Shown here piece after piece: positions 20,065-33,000 of a stretch of 64,000 nt of DNA. Both the position numbers and the translations under genes were made by a program. The DNA lies in contig NC_063017.1 of assembly GCF_020509005.1 (NCBI RefSeq), forward strand, positions 62,001 to 126,000, given 5' to 3'. Source of the stretch: Fulvia fulva (Eukaryota; Ascomycota; Dothideomycetes; Mycosphaerellales; Mycosphaerellaceae). Position 1 is the first letter of the stretch. Every line of letters begins with the position of its first letter. The notes under the pieces are model-generated. The model saw only the letters and a program-made list of their open reading frames with translations, was not told where the DNA came from and did no database searches.

Positions 20065-21048
20065 ATACTTTGCCCTAGCTTTATTATCGTCTATAGTATT
20101 AGTAGCTACTAGTAGCCGTGTTTTACGCCTACTAGCGCTTCTAGAGAGGTGTCCGTAAAGATAAAGCCGTTCGGTATTCGTTTCGGGATAAGGTAAGGCC
20201 GCTACTACGGGCTTCTTAGGCGTCTATTAGCCCGTTACCTCCTAATACGGCTATAGAGGGTACTAAGGTACGTAGGTCTACGCCTTCCTTAGCTATATTA
20301 AGTAGCTTAACAAAGTACTTATACTTCTATAGTAGAAGTAGCTTAGTTAGCCCGTCTATAGATATATCGTTAGTACTAAGATACTTAATCTTAATGTCTC
20401 CGCGCTAGTCTCGCTATTAGAGCTAGTAGTAGTAGATATTAACGTAGCGTAGCTTTATATTAAGCTTTTGCCCTTATTAGTTAATAAGGCGGATAGTCTA
20501 CGTATTGTCGTAGTATAAGTAGGTACGCTAATTAAACTAAAGGTATATCTTAGTAAAGACTCGTTCCTACTATATAAGCTCTAAGGCGGCTTACGAAAGC
20601 CCGAGTAGCTTAGCCTCTATTAAGGACTTAGTAATAGTAATTTGTTTAGATACCTTATAATCTACTAGTCTACTAAATAGTATAAAGACCTAGCTGTTTA
20701 AGCTAGTCCTATTATTATTTATATAGTAGAACGCGTCCGATACTCTAAAGAACTTATAGTTACTACCGAGGTATTCTAGTTAGCTAGAAAGGCTAGTAAT
20801 ATGTTTACTAGCGCTATATATAAGGCAGAGGTTCTTAGTCTCTAGGAGATAGCGTAAGTACTAATCTATAAGCTTAAGGTATGTCTTAGTTAGCTTATTT
20901 AGATACTACGATAGTATAGATAAGGAAAAGGCGATATTAGGCCGCGTATATAAAGCGGCGAAGTTAAGGGATCCTATACGTTATGAGTACGTAAGGATAG
21001 CGATAGAGGTGGGTTAATAACCCTCTAGAACGGTCTAATTTAGGTATT
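20065..21048 (-). pseudogene. Copia-E pol, RT end and RNase H
   Basis: A minus-strand copia remnant distinct from Copia-A, -B and -D. PNIAFSLSILSXYLNKLTKT near 20945-20890 matches the end of RT, with YLRYLLETKNLCLIYS near 20855. RNase H shows KQITITKSLIEAKLLGLS near 20650-20600, LYYDNTXTIRLIN near 20510 and YLSTNDISIDGLTKLLL near 20370-20330. It is cut on the left by element B and on the right by the Copia-A LTR. Stops are common. Confidence 0.87.
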
Positions 21049-21282
21049 TATTAAATAGGTACGAGTTACGTAGTAGTAGAAGACGGCGGATTATACGAAA
21101 GACAAAGAAGGACCTAATAGGATACCGTGTATCTATATATAGTATCGCTAGTGTTGGTATAGGTAGATACTAGGTGTCCGGATGTTTACTAGCCTATAGG
21201 CTAGTAAACCCTAGTCACGTGATCTAGTTACATAACACACCTATACCTATATACTTAACCTACGGCCTATATGTTCTTAATA
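21049..21282 (-). repeat. Copia-A 3' LTR (234 bp)
   Basis: Same length as the copies at 7603 and 48481. Its ends are TATTAA and TTAATA, one RIP-type change each from TGTTAA and TTAACA. It contains a 26-bp perfect palindrome at 21184-21209 and CACGTG nearby. It abuts the 3' end of Copia-A pol on the minus strand. Confidence 0.92.
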
Positions 21283-22857
21283 CTCCTACTTAGGCCATAT
21301 AGTCTCCTACAATCCCTTTACGTAAGCTAGAGCTACCTTATAAAGTTTTAGAACTACTAGCTATTAAGGGGCTATATTAACCTATTAGTAGCTATGTCCT
21401 TTATATAGTAGTAGTCTACTATAATCTTCTTCTACTACTAGAGATGTCTAATATAGTTATATATAATATCAATATACTTTGACCTTTTATATATATAGGT
21501 ATCTTTAACAAGTGTTAAAGCGGCTTAGTTGTCACCTATAAGCTTAACTAGCCTTAGCTCGTTAACAGTGCCCTTGCTTACCCTTATACTCGGCTAGAAA
21601 GAGCTCTTTCCTACTAGTTCTAGGCACCCCATTTCCCTAAGAACAGTAGCAAGAAATTGTAACTACTTTACGGCTACGTTTATAGCTATAAACTTAGCTT
21701 CTATTATTAATATTATAATAGACTTCTACTTCCTACTTATCTAGGACATAGGTAATCTATAAAGGAACTATACGTATCCTAGAATTAAGACTCTATCCAC
21801 TTTGTCTATAGCGTAGTTAGAGTCCGAGTATCCCTAGAGATTGCCCCCTCCCTTTCTATATATAAGACCTAGGTCTAGGTACGACCGTAGGTATCGGGAG
21901 AGCTTCTTTAAAGCCTTTATATCCTACTACGAGGGATCAGTAATATATAAGCTAATTCTTCTAAGGGGGAATGCCAAGTCTAGCCTTATTATTGTTATTA
22001 GCTATATCTAGGTACTATTATAGGTCTAGTAATCCTATTTGTTGCACCTCTTATCTATAGGAGCCGTAGGTACTATATACTCGTAGCTCTCTATAGGTGA
22101 GTAGGTTAGCGTAGCCTTCTCTCTAGCTATGTTCATCTTAGCTAAGTTAGCGTAGACATAGTGTCCTTAATTAAGCTTTAAAGTGCCTTAGGACCTGTCT
22201 CTTATAATCCTTATTCAAAGGATCTTCGTAGGTTTACTAAGATCTTTAATCTTAAACACTTTTCTAAGCTTAGCCTTAAACTACTAAACATCTAATAGCT
22301 TCGGAGCTATAATAGGTATGTTATCTATATAGGTAAGGACTATAAGGTCTCTATCCGTATAGATAAGTAGCTATAGATCTAACTAGGACTAGGTAAATTT
22401 AATCTTCTCTAGCTTCGTAACACAGAGCTTGTTCTAGTCTCTAGCTACTTACTTAAGCCTATAAAGGCTTCGTAGGACCTTAAACACTATGTTTAGAGGT
22501 GCTTTAACTCCTAGGGGTAGGATTATATAGATATCTCTAAGAAGGCTACTTTAGGTAAAAGTATTATTTATATCTATTAGGTATATCTCGAGATCTCTCT
22601 TATATACTACTACTATAAATACTCGGAGAGTATTATGTCTAATAGTAGGTATAAAGGTCCCTTCGAAGTCAATACTATATTTCTATAAAAACCCTCTTAT
22701 AACTAGTCTTGCCTTAAACTTCTTAATAGCTCTACTAATCATTCTTTTTATATTAAATACCTACCTAGAAGTAATTAGATTCGTACCCTTTAGCGGTACA
22801 ACTGCTTCCTAGGTATTGTTAATTACTAAGGTAATAAGTTCGTTCTCGATTGCCTCT

Positions 22858-23092
22858 TATTAAACAGGTACGGGTAGATAGTAGCGGAGTAGAGTAAGAG
22901 ATCAATCTTTAACTGACTAATAGTACGAGCATATAGCAATATATTAGGAACCAATATGTTGATTATGTTAGATGTCTATCTAAGCTAAAGGGGAGAGAAG
23001 GTATCTCCCTATAAGCTAAGTCATCGTAGATGCCTTAGGCTACTAGATCACTTCCTAATTGTTGACTCCCTTTAAGATGCTACATCTTAACA
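22858..23092 (-). repeat. Copia-B solo LTR with target-site duplication
   Basis: A 235-bp LTR (minus orientation, TGTTAAGATGTAGC start at 23092) flanked by CCTCT on both sides (22853-22857 and 23093-23097). The intact duplication shows that a full Copia-B inserted here and was reduced to one LTR by recombination. The 3' LTR at 46701-46935 abuts the very same Copia-A site on the other strand. Confidence 0.93.
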
Positions 23093-23844
23093 CCTCTCTC
23101 TATATATGTCCCTATTCGGGGTCTCCTACGGCTACCTTATAGGACTTTAGGATTAGCACTTCCTACTAATAGGCTATAGCCTGCCTAATAGTAGCAAATG
23201 TATATTCTTCTACGTCGTTTAGAATCTCCTCTACCTAGCTTATTATAGGGTCTAGATAGAACATCTAGGCGATAAGAGCCTTATAGTGTTTAGCCTTATA
23301 CTCTTTAGAGTTACTATCTCCGTCCCCCCTTAACCTCTTATTACCTATAACCTAAGGTAGCGCTAGGTGTTCGGATAGGTCGAACTATACGACATCTTCT
23401 TTTTCTTTTATTAGAGTACTCTAATCTTTAAACTTCTAGTATTCCCTAATGTCCTTTAGGGGAGGGGGAAGTTATATAAATAGCGGTTACTATAGTATTA
23501 ATAACTTAGGTAGGTTCTGTATAGATCCACCGTTATCGGCCTTCGATAGTGTTAAAACCGCCTTAATATTTTCTCCTAGCCTTCGTAATAGTGTCTCTAA
23601 TAATCTCCTATCGGAAAATTTCGCCCTAAAGGGCTTCCTCCTAATAGGATTACGCTATAGCGCTCGACTCGGCTAGTTAGTAAAGGTAATACTAAGATCT
23701 ATATCTCCCCCCTTCTTATTCTTAAACTAGTCGACGTGACTATACGCTTTTATTGCTTTTATGTCGGGATCCTAGAATAGCTATTGTTTTGTAGTATTTT
23801 CTAAGTAGCCTATAAACACGGCTTCTTTTCCTCGGTTTATCAAC

Positions 23845-23960
23845 TTGTCTCTCCTTAAGCCTTAAGGTTGGGCTCTTAGGTCTATATAGACTATAGCTTT
23901 GTTTGTCTCTCCTTAAGCCTTAAGGTTAGGCTCTTAGGTCTATATAGACTATAGGTTTGT
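23845..23960. repeat. 58-bp tandem duplication in Copia-A integrase
   Basis: Units 23845-23902 and 23903-23960 both begin TTGTCTCTCCTTAAGCCTTA. The equivalent region at 4850-4910 holds a single unit, so the duplication is private to this copy. 58 is not a multiple of three, so it is a frameshift that RIP did not cause. Confidence 0.88.
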
Positions 23961-25561
23961 ATCCCTAGACGCGGAAATGGTCGACTAACGGTACTTAGCT
24001 AGTAAAGGCTTCTTCTAGTGAAAGAGTAATACTATTAATGATCGGACTATTAGGTAGTCTGTTTCTGATTATAGTCTATACTTATAAAGCTTCTAGCTAG
24101 AACTTAACTAGTATACTAGAGTCTTTAAGTATAGCCCGGACTGTGTTCTTAGAGGCTTAAATTAACCTTTCTATAGGTCTATTTTGAAGAGAGTTGTAGG
24201 CATTAGTTATGTCTATCTAAGTACTAAACTCCTTCTCCTACTCTTTTAGTAAGGCGAGAATTTCCTTTATACTATTACTACGGATCGTAGATAGAAAGCA
24301 CCTTGACTACCGTTCTACCTAGACCTTCTCATCCCGTAGGGCTATAGGAGCGTCGCTCCTAGCCTTTAAAGGGATGACCTACTTCTTCCTAGAGAAGTTG
24401 TCTATAATCTTAAGCTAATATTTGTATCCTAGCCTAGAGACTACGCCCTGAAACGGCCTATAGATGTCAATAGAGATGAGGGCTAGCCTCTCCCCTTTCC
24501 TCTCTATAGTAGGTCCTTTGAACTTCCTTATGTTTATAAGGGAGCAGACCTTATAGTTCTAGTGTTTAGAAGGAATAGGGATAGGATCTTTCTTATTAGT
24601 AACTCTATAAAGGTTTCTTAGTAGTCCCTTACTAAGGTGTGTATATCTTCTATACTATAGCTCCTACTAATCTTCGGACTTAGTATTAGCTATAGCGGTG
24701 CCGTTACGTTCTTAAGAAAGTATACTAGTATACTATAGCTTAAGAATTTCCGAGATCGAGTAGATAAACGGTACTCCTCCTCGAAGTTTAGTCTAGACAA
24801 CGGGTTTACTAGACAAGGATTTTAGGGTGAAACTAGGTAGTTATATAGCAAACTATTAGCTGAACTAATCCTACGAAACAAGACTAACTCTAAGGCTAGG
24901 AACAAACAGGACATTTTCTAAGACAATTTGCTTTCTAGAAGGACCACCTATTACTACACTTCCTATATATATAGCTTGTAGATAGCCACCCCTAACCTTA
25001 ATCCACTTCCTCTTTTAAAGAGGCCTTAGTGTCTCAAATAGTAAATCTTAGTCAGTTATATATAATAAAGTATAAGAGTTAAGTAACTACTCGGACGAGG
25101 GGTACTTACCCTTAGCTTCTATAATAGAATAGGTAACCTCATCAATATTATTATCTTCTAATAGTATCTTAGAGTCTAATACGTCTTCCTAGGTCGTATA
25201 GGCCCTTATAGGCTTACTAGAGGAGGCCTTTAGCTTACGGCTCTCCTTTATCTACTTTATAAGGTCCGTTATTACCTTAAGGACATTACGAAGGTTTAGT
25301 AATAATGACCTCCTACGAGGTAGTAACGGTTATCTCTTAGTAGGGTAGGTAATCCTAGCTAGTTTGCCCTTGTTCCTAATAGCCTACTAAGCTATAGAAA
25401 GATGTAGGCACTTGCTTATAAAATGGTTACTACCGTAGAGATAGTACGTAAGCTTGCCCTAGAGACCCTTCTTAGCGAACATAGCTGTCCCTTAATAAAT
25501 TATGAATTCTTGCTTCTCCCTAAGAATTATAAGAATGTCTTATAGTAAGAGATTTACCTAG

Positions 25562-25889
25562 TATAGACGACTAACCACCCTAGTAAGCAAGGGCGCGCCT
25601 AGTGACCTTAGGATAGCTTGCGCGTAGGTATATATACTTACCGGTCTACGGCCGTGAAATATATATAGTGATCCTAAAAGATAATAAATCTGAAATTTTT
25701 AGATTCCCGTATTTTCGCCTTATAGAGAGATTCTTCGTAAATCCTAGCTTCCTACTAAGGTCGCCTTCTAATTATATATATCTTAGTAGTACCCCTATAT
25801 ACCCCTACTACGTAATTAACCGTTAAAGGTTAACGAGATTCGACGCGCAAATTTCAGGGTCTAAAGGGGGCCCTTAGCTCGTTATTATA
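25562..25889 (-). repeat. Gypsy-2 3' LTR (probable extent)
   Basis: The left edge is firm: from 25562 (TATAGACGACTAACC, ancestral TGTAGACG) the first 74 bp recur at 49193-49266. The right edge is inferred from ATTATA (ancestral ATTACA) followed by TCCTCCCCT, a polypurine tract on the minus strand. The LTR ends the minus-strand element whose pol follows to the right. Confidence 0.6.
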
Positions 25890-26250
25890 TCCTCCCCTAT
25901 TACGAAACTGTCCCTAGTTTCACCTCCGCCACGCTAATATAAACTAAGAAACTATACCTATAAGTTATACGTAAGGAAGGCGGATCCGGCGTATAGTCAA
26001 GTAGTTAGTCTAGAGATATTAAGGAGATCGCAAGTTCATTCTATAAGGGGCGAAGGAGGCTAAGTTTAAGTCTAGTCTTCGTAGTAAGCCTACTCTTAAA
26101 TCAAGGATATAGCCTAGAAATTAGTTAAGTACGCTAGAAACTAGGTACTAGAACTAGAAGCTAGTCAAACTAAGGTTAGAAACCAAAACCACTAAGTAAA
26201 CTCCTTACGCCTAAGAAAAAAAGACATAATAAAGTCCTATCCCTCCTTTG
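25890..26250 (-). other. Gypsy-2 3' non-coding region
   Basis: Between the probable 3' LTR and the recognisable pol, about 360 bp contain no domain I can name. They are read as the 3' end of the Gypsy-2 transcript, with many decayed codons. Confidence 0.4.
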
Positions 26251-28786
26251 ACCTAAATCCTAGTAAATTTGGCCATCTCCTCCGTAGTAAGGTTATAAGG
26301 CCGTACCTATAGTCTCGTCGGCTTAGATTCTAGTTCCGGAAGTATAGTAGCTCTATTAATACCTATTAGAAGTATATCGTCATCCTCTTCGTCGTTAGAT
26401 TCGGACGTAGTAGGTCTATTCTTATTCGGAAGATCGCCTTTTTCGACATTCGCAACATTAACCCTATTCTCTAGCGCTATAATGTCTTTAGCTTTAGGAA
26501 GATTAAGCTCCGGGTCCGGTCTTAACTATAGGATCAGCTTTAGGTTCTCTCGGGCTTATACACCCTTTAACCTCGTACTATTAAGCTCTTCAAGGACGTA
26601 TATACTAAACCCCGAGTACACCTTAGCTATACGATACGGCCTAAGCTAGCGGTAACTAATCTTTCTAGATAGGTTATCCTTATACGGCTTGTCGAACTTG
26701 ACTATAAGATCCCCGACCTAGAACCCCTAGAAGTTAATACTACGTTTAGTATCGAAGTATTCCTTACTTAGGGCACGAAGCCTTACTCTTTATAACTATA
26801 ATTCCTAAAGACTTATGTCCCGTACCTATAATTAACGCGCCCGAATAGCTAACAGCTCCTCCTTTAATCTAATAGATCCCTATTTATAGTTCGCCTATAT
26901 CGGGTATTCTACCTCGATCGGGAGAATAGTACGATAGCTATATAGGACCTCCGCCGGCGTTTTGCCCGTAATTCTAGATACCGTAGTTCTATTAGCCTAA
27001 ATTACCGTAGTAATCTATCGTTCCTAGGACTTATAGGTGTTCTTAGTAAGCTTAGCTAATATAGCTAGAACAGGTCGATATTCTACTTCTATAGTTATAT
27101 TTAACTACGGATAGTAGGGTAAGATCCGGATATACTTAATGCCTATACTAATAAGTATCCTCTCTACCTCGCCTTCGTTAATACTAGCGTTATTAAGCAT
27201 AATCTTATAGTAGTATCTATGCCGGCTAAACACTATCTCGTATAAGAACTTAGTAATCGCCCGTAAATTTAGAGGCTTCCGTACGACCTTCGCCTTAATC
27301 TACCTACTTAGAGCTTCTCGGGCGATAAGTAAGTACCCGTTTCTATATACGTAGACGGGATCGTAGTACTACCTCTCTCCTACAACATACTAAGTCTATA
27401 AGTACATTTCTCCTACTCTCTAGTTGCCTTTGCGAAAGTTATAAGGAGTATAAGTCCTTACCTAATTCGATACGTCGGAGAAGTAGCCCTCCTAGTAATA
27501 CCGGCTAGTAATAAGATTATATACTAGCTCTATACTCCGGTGACTATACTTTTCGTAATAGTATATTACGATCTCTTTCTAATATCATTATCGTCTACTA
27601 CTAGCTATATCGGTATACCCCTTCGCCGCTAATAAAATAAGAGCTTGTCTCTTAAGTAGTACCGAGGACTCTTCTTAACGAGGTTTCGATACTTAGCCCG
27701 GGTAACCCCTTCCGGTCGTATTCGATATACTAGAATATAAGCTATAAGCTCGGAATTGTTACTATACTAGGGTTCGAGGAGTCGTTCACGCTCTAGAATA
27801 ACGGGGAAAGTGTTAACTAGCTCGGCGTAACGGAAGAATTTGTCGTTAATTATCTTATTAATGTTATCGTTAGGTTCCGTAAGCTCCTTAGCTATAGGTA
27901 GTTTACGAGACAGTACATCCGGTCCGGAGTACTTCTTCCTATCGACATGCCTTACTTTAAAGGTAAATAGCCGGATCTAAGTAACCTACCTTACTATTAT
28001 AGAGTTTAGAATGTCGGATACTAGCTAATTTAAGTACTATACTAGCGTTTTAGTATTAACTTCGAGGATAAAGTCTACTCCTACGAGGTAGCGCTATACC
28101 TTCTTAAGGCCCTTTAGTACTCCGAGGCACTCCCGCTTTCCTATATCGTACTTAGCCTCGTTTACGTTCTAGGTACCGCTCTTATACCTTACCGGGTGTC
28201 TTCGTCGAGTATTATCTAGTAATTCCTACGATATTATATAACCCTACCTAATACTACTCGTATTAATAGAAACGAAGATCCTACTAGCTCCTAGGGCGTA
28301 GGAGATAGTCACTAACGCTAGTACTATTACTAAGAATCTTGCTAGGTTCTCTTTCGAGAACTGCTTATTCTTAGTCTAGACAAACTCGACGTCCTTCCTT
28401 AAAAGCTTATATATTAGCCGAGCGACGATCACGAACTAGGGGACCTAAATCCGGAAGTAAATATAGATCCTAATATAAACTCGAACGTCCTTTACGTACT
28501 TTAGGGTTAGCTAGTCTAAGATCTTAGCTACTACCTTAGGATCTAGATAGCGGCCGCTCGGGCTAGTAATATAGCCTACGATCTTTAGGGTCTTATAAAG
28601 CCACTACGACTTCTCCCCTACGACTACCGCTCCGGCCCTCTCTAGGTCCGTAAGAACAAGATTAAGGGACATAATATGTTCTACGACCTATCGTCGAAGG
28701 CTAGGCTCTACCTTAGCGTTACTATAGTCCTTAGTAGGACCTTTTACGCCGATATTATTAAGAAATGGTTTTGCTCGGTAAGAAAT
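26251..28786 (-). pseudogene. Gypsy-2 pol, RT C-terminus, RNase H and integrase
   Basis: Minus strand, resuming RT after the Gypsy-1 insertion. NNIGVKGPTKDYSNAKVEP is near 28760-28705. The connection and RNase H include YALGASRIFVSINTSS near 28310-28260, AKYDIGKRECLGVLKGLKKV near 28150-28100 and FTFKVRHVDRKKYSGPDVLS near 27970-27915. The integrase core follows (RHRYYYKIMLNN near 27220, GIKYIRILPYYP near 27140) with TGKTPAEVLYSYRTILPIE near 26970-26920. This matches a fungal gypsy lineage different from Gypsy-1. Stops occur throughout. Confidence 0.87.
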
Positions 28787-29306
28787 TGTTAGGGCGAGAG
28801 CCTAGCCTATAAGATGTAAGGGTGAAAGCGAGAATATAGGTGCGAAGTACAGATATAAAAGGGTATAGTATAATTACTATACAAAACAAAAGACGAAGAA
28901 AGCAAGAGAGGCCTAGGGAAGGCTAGATATTTATACGCGACCCTCGCGAGTACGTGTCCCCGTATTAATAGGGCTAACCCGTACGAAGCCGCGCTTAGTA
29001 GCTTTGCTTAAAACCTTATTCTAACCTGCCCTACGTTCCGAGTCTTCTACGTGCTTCTTCTAGGGTCTAGCGTAGTCGCGGGTGCTCGCGGGAGTGCCGT
29101 AAGTTATATAGTTACGAGCCGAAGTAAATCTGTCAAGGTTTAGTAGAGGGGTGAATTTGGAGGGCTAGGTCCCGTAGTGAATATTACGGGGTATATAATT
29201 CTTGGCGCTTATATACTAAGCTAGACTGTCACTTCTTAACGACTTCTAAGCACTCTAAGGCTCTTCTATCCCTACCTTCTATACACTCTATAGGGAGACT
29301 ATAACA
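28787..29306 (-). repeat. Gypsy-1 3' LTR (520 bp)
   Basis: Bounded by TGTTAGGG and ATAACA. A polypurine tract on the minus strand (GGGGGGG, complement of 29310-29318) precedes it. It differs from the other LTR mainly at CpA/TpG sites. Confidence 0.94.
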
Positions 29307-29319
29307 GTAGCCCCCCCGA

Positions 29320-32300
29320 ACAAAGCTAAGTTCCTACGAAGCCGTAGTAGTTCTATATATCGAGGATGTTCAGCTTCAGTACTAGGCCTAGGCCTAATGT
29401 TATAGTCGATACACTATTCGTAAGCCCCGTCGAAGAGCTTAGATTCGAAGAGCCTACCGATGTTGACTTCTAGGCCGTCTACGCGGGCGTAGTATTCTTC
29501 GATTACTTAACGATTAAAGATGATATATTGGATAGGTTCCTATAAGGTATCCTACTTAGGGTAACCTTACTATTCGACTTTATACTTAATCGGCGGTAGT
29601 CCTTTAACGTCGTTAGGCTCTACGCGGATTCCCCGGATCTTACGGACGGCATAGTCGTTAGAAGGTAGGTTAATAGGCTCGTCGACTTCTACTTTATCGG
29701 GAGGACCTAGTATATCTTAGTTTTAGTTCGGGAATAGGTCCTTAGCCGACGGCCGAAGGCGTACGGGATAGAAGACGTCGTAGATCTTTATGTTCGTAGG
29801 AAGAGCTAGACGGTAGGCATATAAACTAATACGCTCGGTAATCTTAAAAGGACCTAGGTTCTTCTAGTTTAGCTTCTTAGAGGGGCGGTCCGTCTTGATG
29901 TTCTTAGAGTTAAGGTAGACTATATCGCCTACTTAGTAGTCGGGAGCTAGCTAGCGACGACGATTAGCTTAATCCTCGTAGATTGCTTATACGTATACTA
30001 TCTCGTCGTGAACTTCTTTATAGATCTATAAGAGTATAGTAGCGAACTCGTCTACTACTTACTCGTTTACGTCTTCGGTAGGCGGGAGAGGTTCTTCTAG
30101 TTCTATACCTATACGAGGGTAGTAACCTCTCGTAGTATAGAAGGGAGAGTAGCTAGTAGTCTCCGAGTCCTAGTTACGAGTAGCGAACTCTACCGTAGGG
30201 ATATACTAAGGCCAATCCTTCTAGTAGTAGTCGACGAAGTAACGAAGGACCTACTCGAGGATAGCGTTCGTAATTTCGGTCTAGCCGTCGGTCTGTAGCT
30301 AAAAACTGGTCGAGAGGTTATACTTAATACCTAGGATAGTACATAGACGCTTCTAGAAGTACGAGATGAACTAGGTGCCTCTATTAGAGGTGATACTATC
30401 CGGGAGGCCTTAAAAGCGCTAGACGAATTCGTAGAATAAGCGAGTAGTCTCCTTTACGGTTATACTCTAGTACGGGATTATATACCGGTCCTTAGAGTAA
30501 CGGTCTACGATTACTAGAAGGGCCTTTACTTTTACGCCGCTAAAGGTCTTGCCGTAAGGAAGATCGGTAATAAAGTCTATAGTGATGTGCTTCTACGGAC
30601 GATTAGGAGCCGGGAGAGGGTGTAAGAGACCGTAGGGACGGTAGCGGTTAGCTTTAGCTCTTCGGTAAGTAGCGTAGTTTAGTACGTAGCGGCGGACGTC
30701 CTTCTAGGAATGCGGCCACTAGTAACACCTAGCGAGGAGCTTATAGGTCTTAGCTACGCCTAGGTGACCCCTAGAGGCGGAGTCGTAGATAATTTGAAGA
30801 ATCTTAGCTCGGATATTAGAGCCTTCGGGCTACGGTACGTAAAGCTTCTTACGGAAGTAGACGACACCTTCCTAGAGCTCGTACTCGGACAGCGAGAAGC
30901 CCGGGAATGTCCTCGCGCTAGATTTAAGGGCCTAAACTAACTCTTAGGCGTCTATGTCGGTATCGTACGCTATTCGTACTCGTACTATAATGCCTTCGGG
31001 CTACTCCTTATTATCAAACCCCTTAAAGTCTAATTCGGATAAGCCGTCGGTCGTTACTAAGCCCTCTTTATCGTCGTTCAAGTCCTTAGCGTCCGAGGCG
31101 TATTTGTTAGGCTCGGATTTATCGTCACTCTCGTTAAGGTAGGTAGGAGCGAGTACGAGAGTAGCAAAGGAAGCGGCGAGCGTAGGCTAGCCGTTCGATA
31201 GGTACTCTCGAAGCTCGGAAGAGAGGTTGTGCTCTTTAATGACTTGTTACTCTACGATTTACCGGCCCCCTCTTCGATCAACTAGAGAGTCACTAGGGCG
31301 GCGGGTAAGGGCGTCGGCTATCGAGTTAGCCTTACCGGGCGTATACGAGATTACGAAGTTGAACCGGGAGAGGAACTCGCTCTAGCGGGCCTAGCGACGA
31401 TTAAGTAGCTTGCTCTTTATAAAGTAGACGAGGTTCTTATAGTCGGAGCTTACTTAGACGGGCATAGTAGAGCCTTCGAGCTCGGGGCGCTACTCTTCGA
31501 AAGCTTTGACGATAGTAAGAAGCTCCTTGTCGTAGATCTCGTAGTTATACTCCGTAGCGGTCATCTTCTTAGAGAGGAAGGCGATAGGTAACTAGGGGGA
31601 TTTAGGCGAGCGGCGTTATAGTAGGACACCGCCTACTACGCCGTCGGATACGTCGGTCTCTATACGGGTCTCTAGTTCGAAATCGAAGTGCTATAGAAGC
31701 GGGTTCTTAACAAACTTCGCTTTGAGCAAGTCAAAAGCCTCCTAGCATTCGTCGGTCTAGGCGAACTTCTTACCCTTACGCGTAAGCTTCGTTAAAGGGC
31801 GTACTACGCCCGAAAATACGTAGATAAAGCGGCGATAGAAGTTAGTAAAGCCTAGGAAACCCTAGACCTCTTTAACGTTCGTAGAAGCATCCTATTCGAC
31901 GATAGCGTCGATCTTCTCTTAGTCTATCTTAATGCCGTCTACGGTAATAATTAAACTAAGGAACTTGACTTCGGTCTTCTTAAACTCGTACTTATCGATA
32001 TCGAGCTACAAGCCGGCGTCTACGAGCTTCTAAAGGACCTTATAGACGTGCTCGCGGTGCTCCTCCTTAGTCTCGCTATAGACTAGGATGTCGTCGATAT
32101 AGGCAGTATAGAACTGATCGAGGAACTCCTAAAGGATATCGTTAATGAAGTTCTAGAAGGTACTAGGCCCGTTATAAACGCCGAAGGGCATAACGAGCGA
32201 CTCGAATAGCCCGTAGCGAGTACGGAAGGCTATAAGATACTCGTGTCCTTCTACTATTCGTAACTTGTTAAACGTAGCGATGACATCGAGCTTAGTAAAG

Positions 32301-33000
32301 TACTTGGCCTTAGAGAGGCGCTCGAGCGTCTCCTAAATCAACGGTATTAGGTAGCGGTTCTTCTTTATAATAGCGTTTAAGCCTCGGTAGTCTACGTAGA
32401 AGCGTAGACTACCGCCGGGCTTCTTAACGAACATAACGGGACTGCTAGCGCTAGAACGGCTCGCTCGAATAAACCCCTTCTTTAGGTTCTCTTCGAGGTA
32501 TCTCTTAAGGACGATAAGCTCTTCTCGGGACATAGAATATAACGGTCCGAACGGTATCTCTATACCTTCTTCTAGCTTAATCTTATAGTCGTAAGGGCGA
32601 TGAGGAGGCAGCTCGTCTACGGCTTTAGTATCGAATACGTAGAGGATGTAGTGTGCCTAAGGAGGGACCTTCGTAGTAGGGTCGGTAGGTATACGCTTCT
32701 TATCGAGCTTCTCGAGGGCGATGTCGATATCGCGGAGAGAGGCGGCGAAGACTTAAGCTTTAGGCTACTTAGTAGTAGTAGTGAAGGCAGCGGCGTTTAC
32801 CTAGAAGATCTTAGTATACTTAGGACCGCGCTAAGGCGGCGGAGAAGGCGGAGGTGCCGGAGGAACTTCTAGAGGGAAGCTGATAGTAAGGGAAGTCTAG
32901 TCGATAATAGGTCGGTATCGTCTAAACTAGGGGAGGCCGAGGATAAACTTCTAATACGGTAGGGACGTAAGGAAGCTAGTGATCGACATACGCTTGCCTC
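29320..33000 (-). pseudogene. Gypsy-1 pol (RT, RNase H, integrase, chromodomain)
   Basis: Minus strand. The RT begins with [20 protein letters not shown] and continues [19 protein letters not shown] within the open stretch 32333-32533. It continues [12 protein letters not shown] near 32215 and [11 protein letters not shown] near 32105. RNase H is marked by ETDVSDGVVGGVLL near 31660-31620, [14 protein letters not shown] near 31530 and YTPGKANSIADALTRRP near 31345-31300. The integrase holds GHLGVAKTYKLLARCY near 30770-30725, TIDFITDLPYGKTFSGV near 30590-30540 and ITSNRGTXF near 30390. Near 29590-29520 is YKVEXXGYPKWDTLXEPIQY, the signature of a chromodomain, which in chromoviruses directs integration to heterochromatin. 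Trp codons are mostly TAG. Confidence 0.93.

Larger units (their letters stand above)
21283..25561 (-). pseudogene. Copia-A gag-pol, interrupted by a solo LTR
   Basis: Minus strand, from gag (truncated at 25561 by Gypsy-2) through protease and integrase (23600-25000, nearly identical to 4593-6500). It continues through the RT N-terminus (DVEEYTFATIRQAIAY near 23210-23165), RT and RNase H down to the purine-rich tract next to the 3' LTR. A Copia-B solo LTR (22858-23092) splits RT near its N-terminus. A 58-bp duplication (23845-23960) shifts the frame. The 21283-22857 part matches 46936-48480 in opposite orientation. It is not functional. Confidence 0.9.

Noticed and set aside
30954..31142. Plus-strand frames at 23449-23676, 30954-31142, 34645-34914 and 42454-42776 as possible host peptides
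   Set aside because: Each overlaps a minus-strand copia, gypsy or LINE frame or an LTR. None has a domain or a recognisable gene structure.
32600..32872. Plus-strand open frame of 90 codons, and the minus-strand frame at 34302-34511
   Set aside because: The first is antisense to the Gypsy-1 protease-RT region. The second is out of frame with Gypsy-1 gag. Composition is low-complexity Arg/Leu/Ser, typical of shadow frames.
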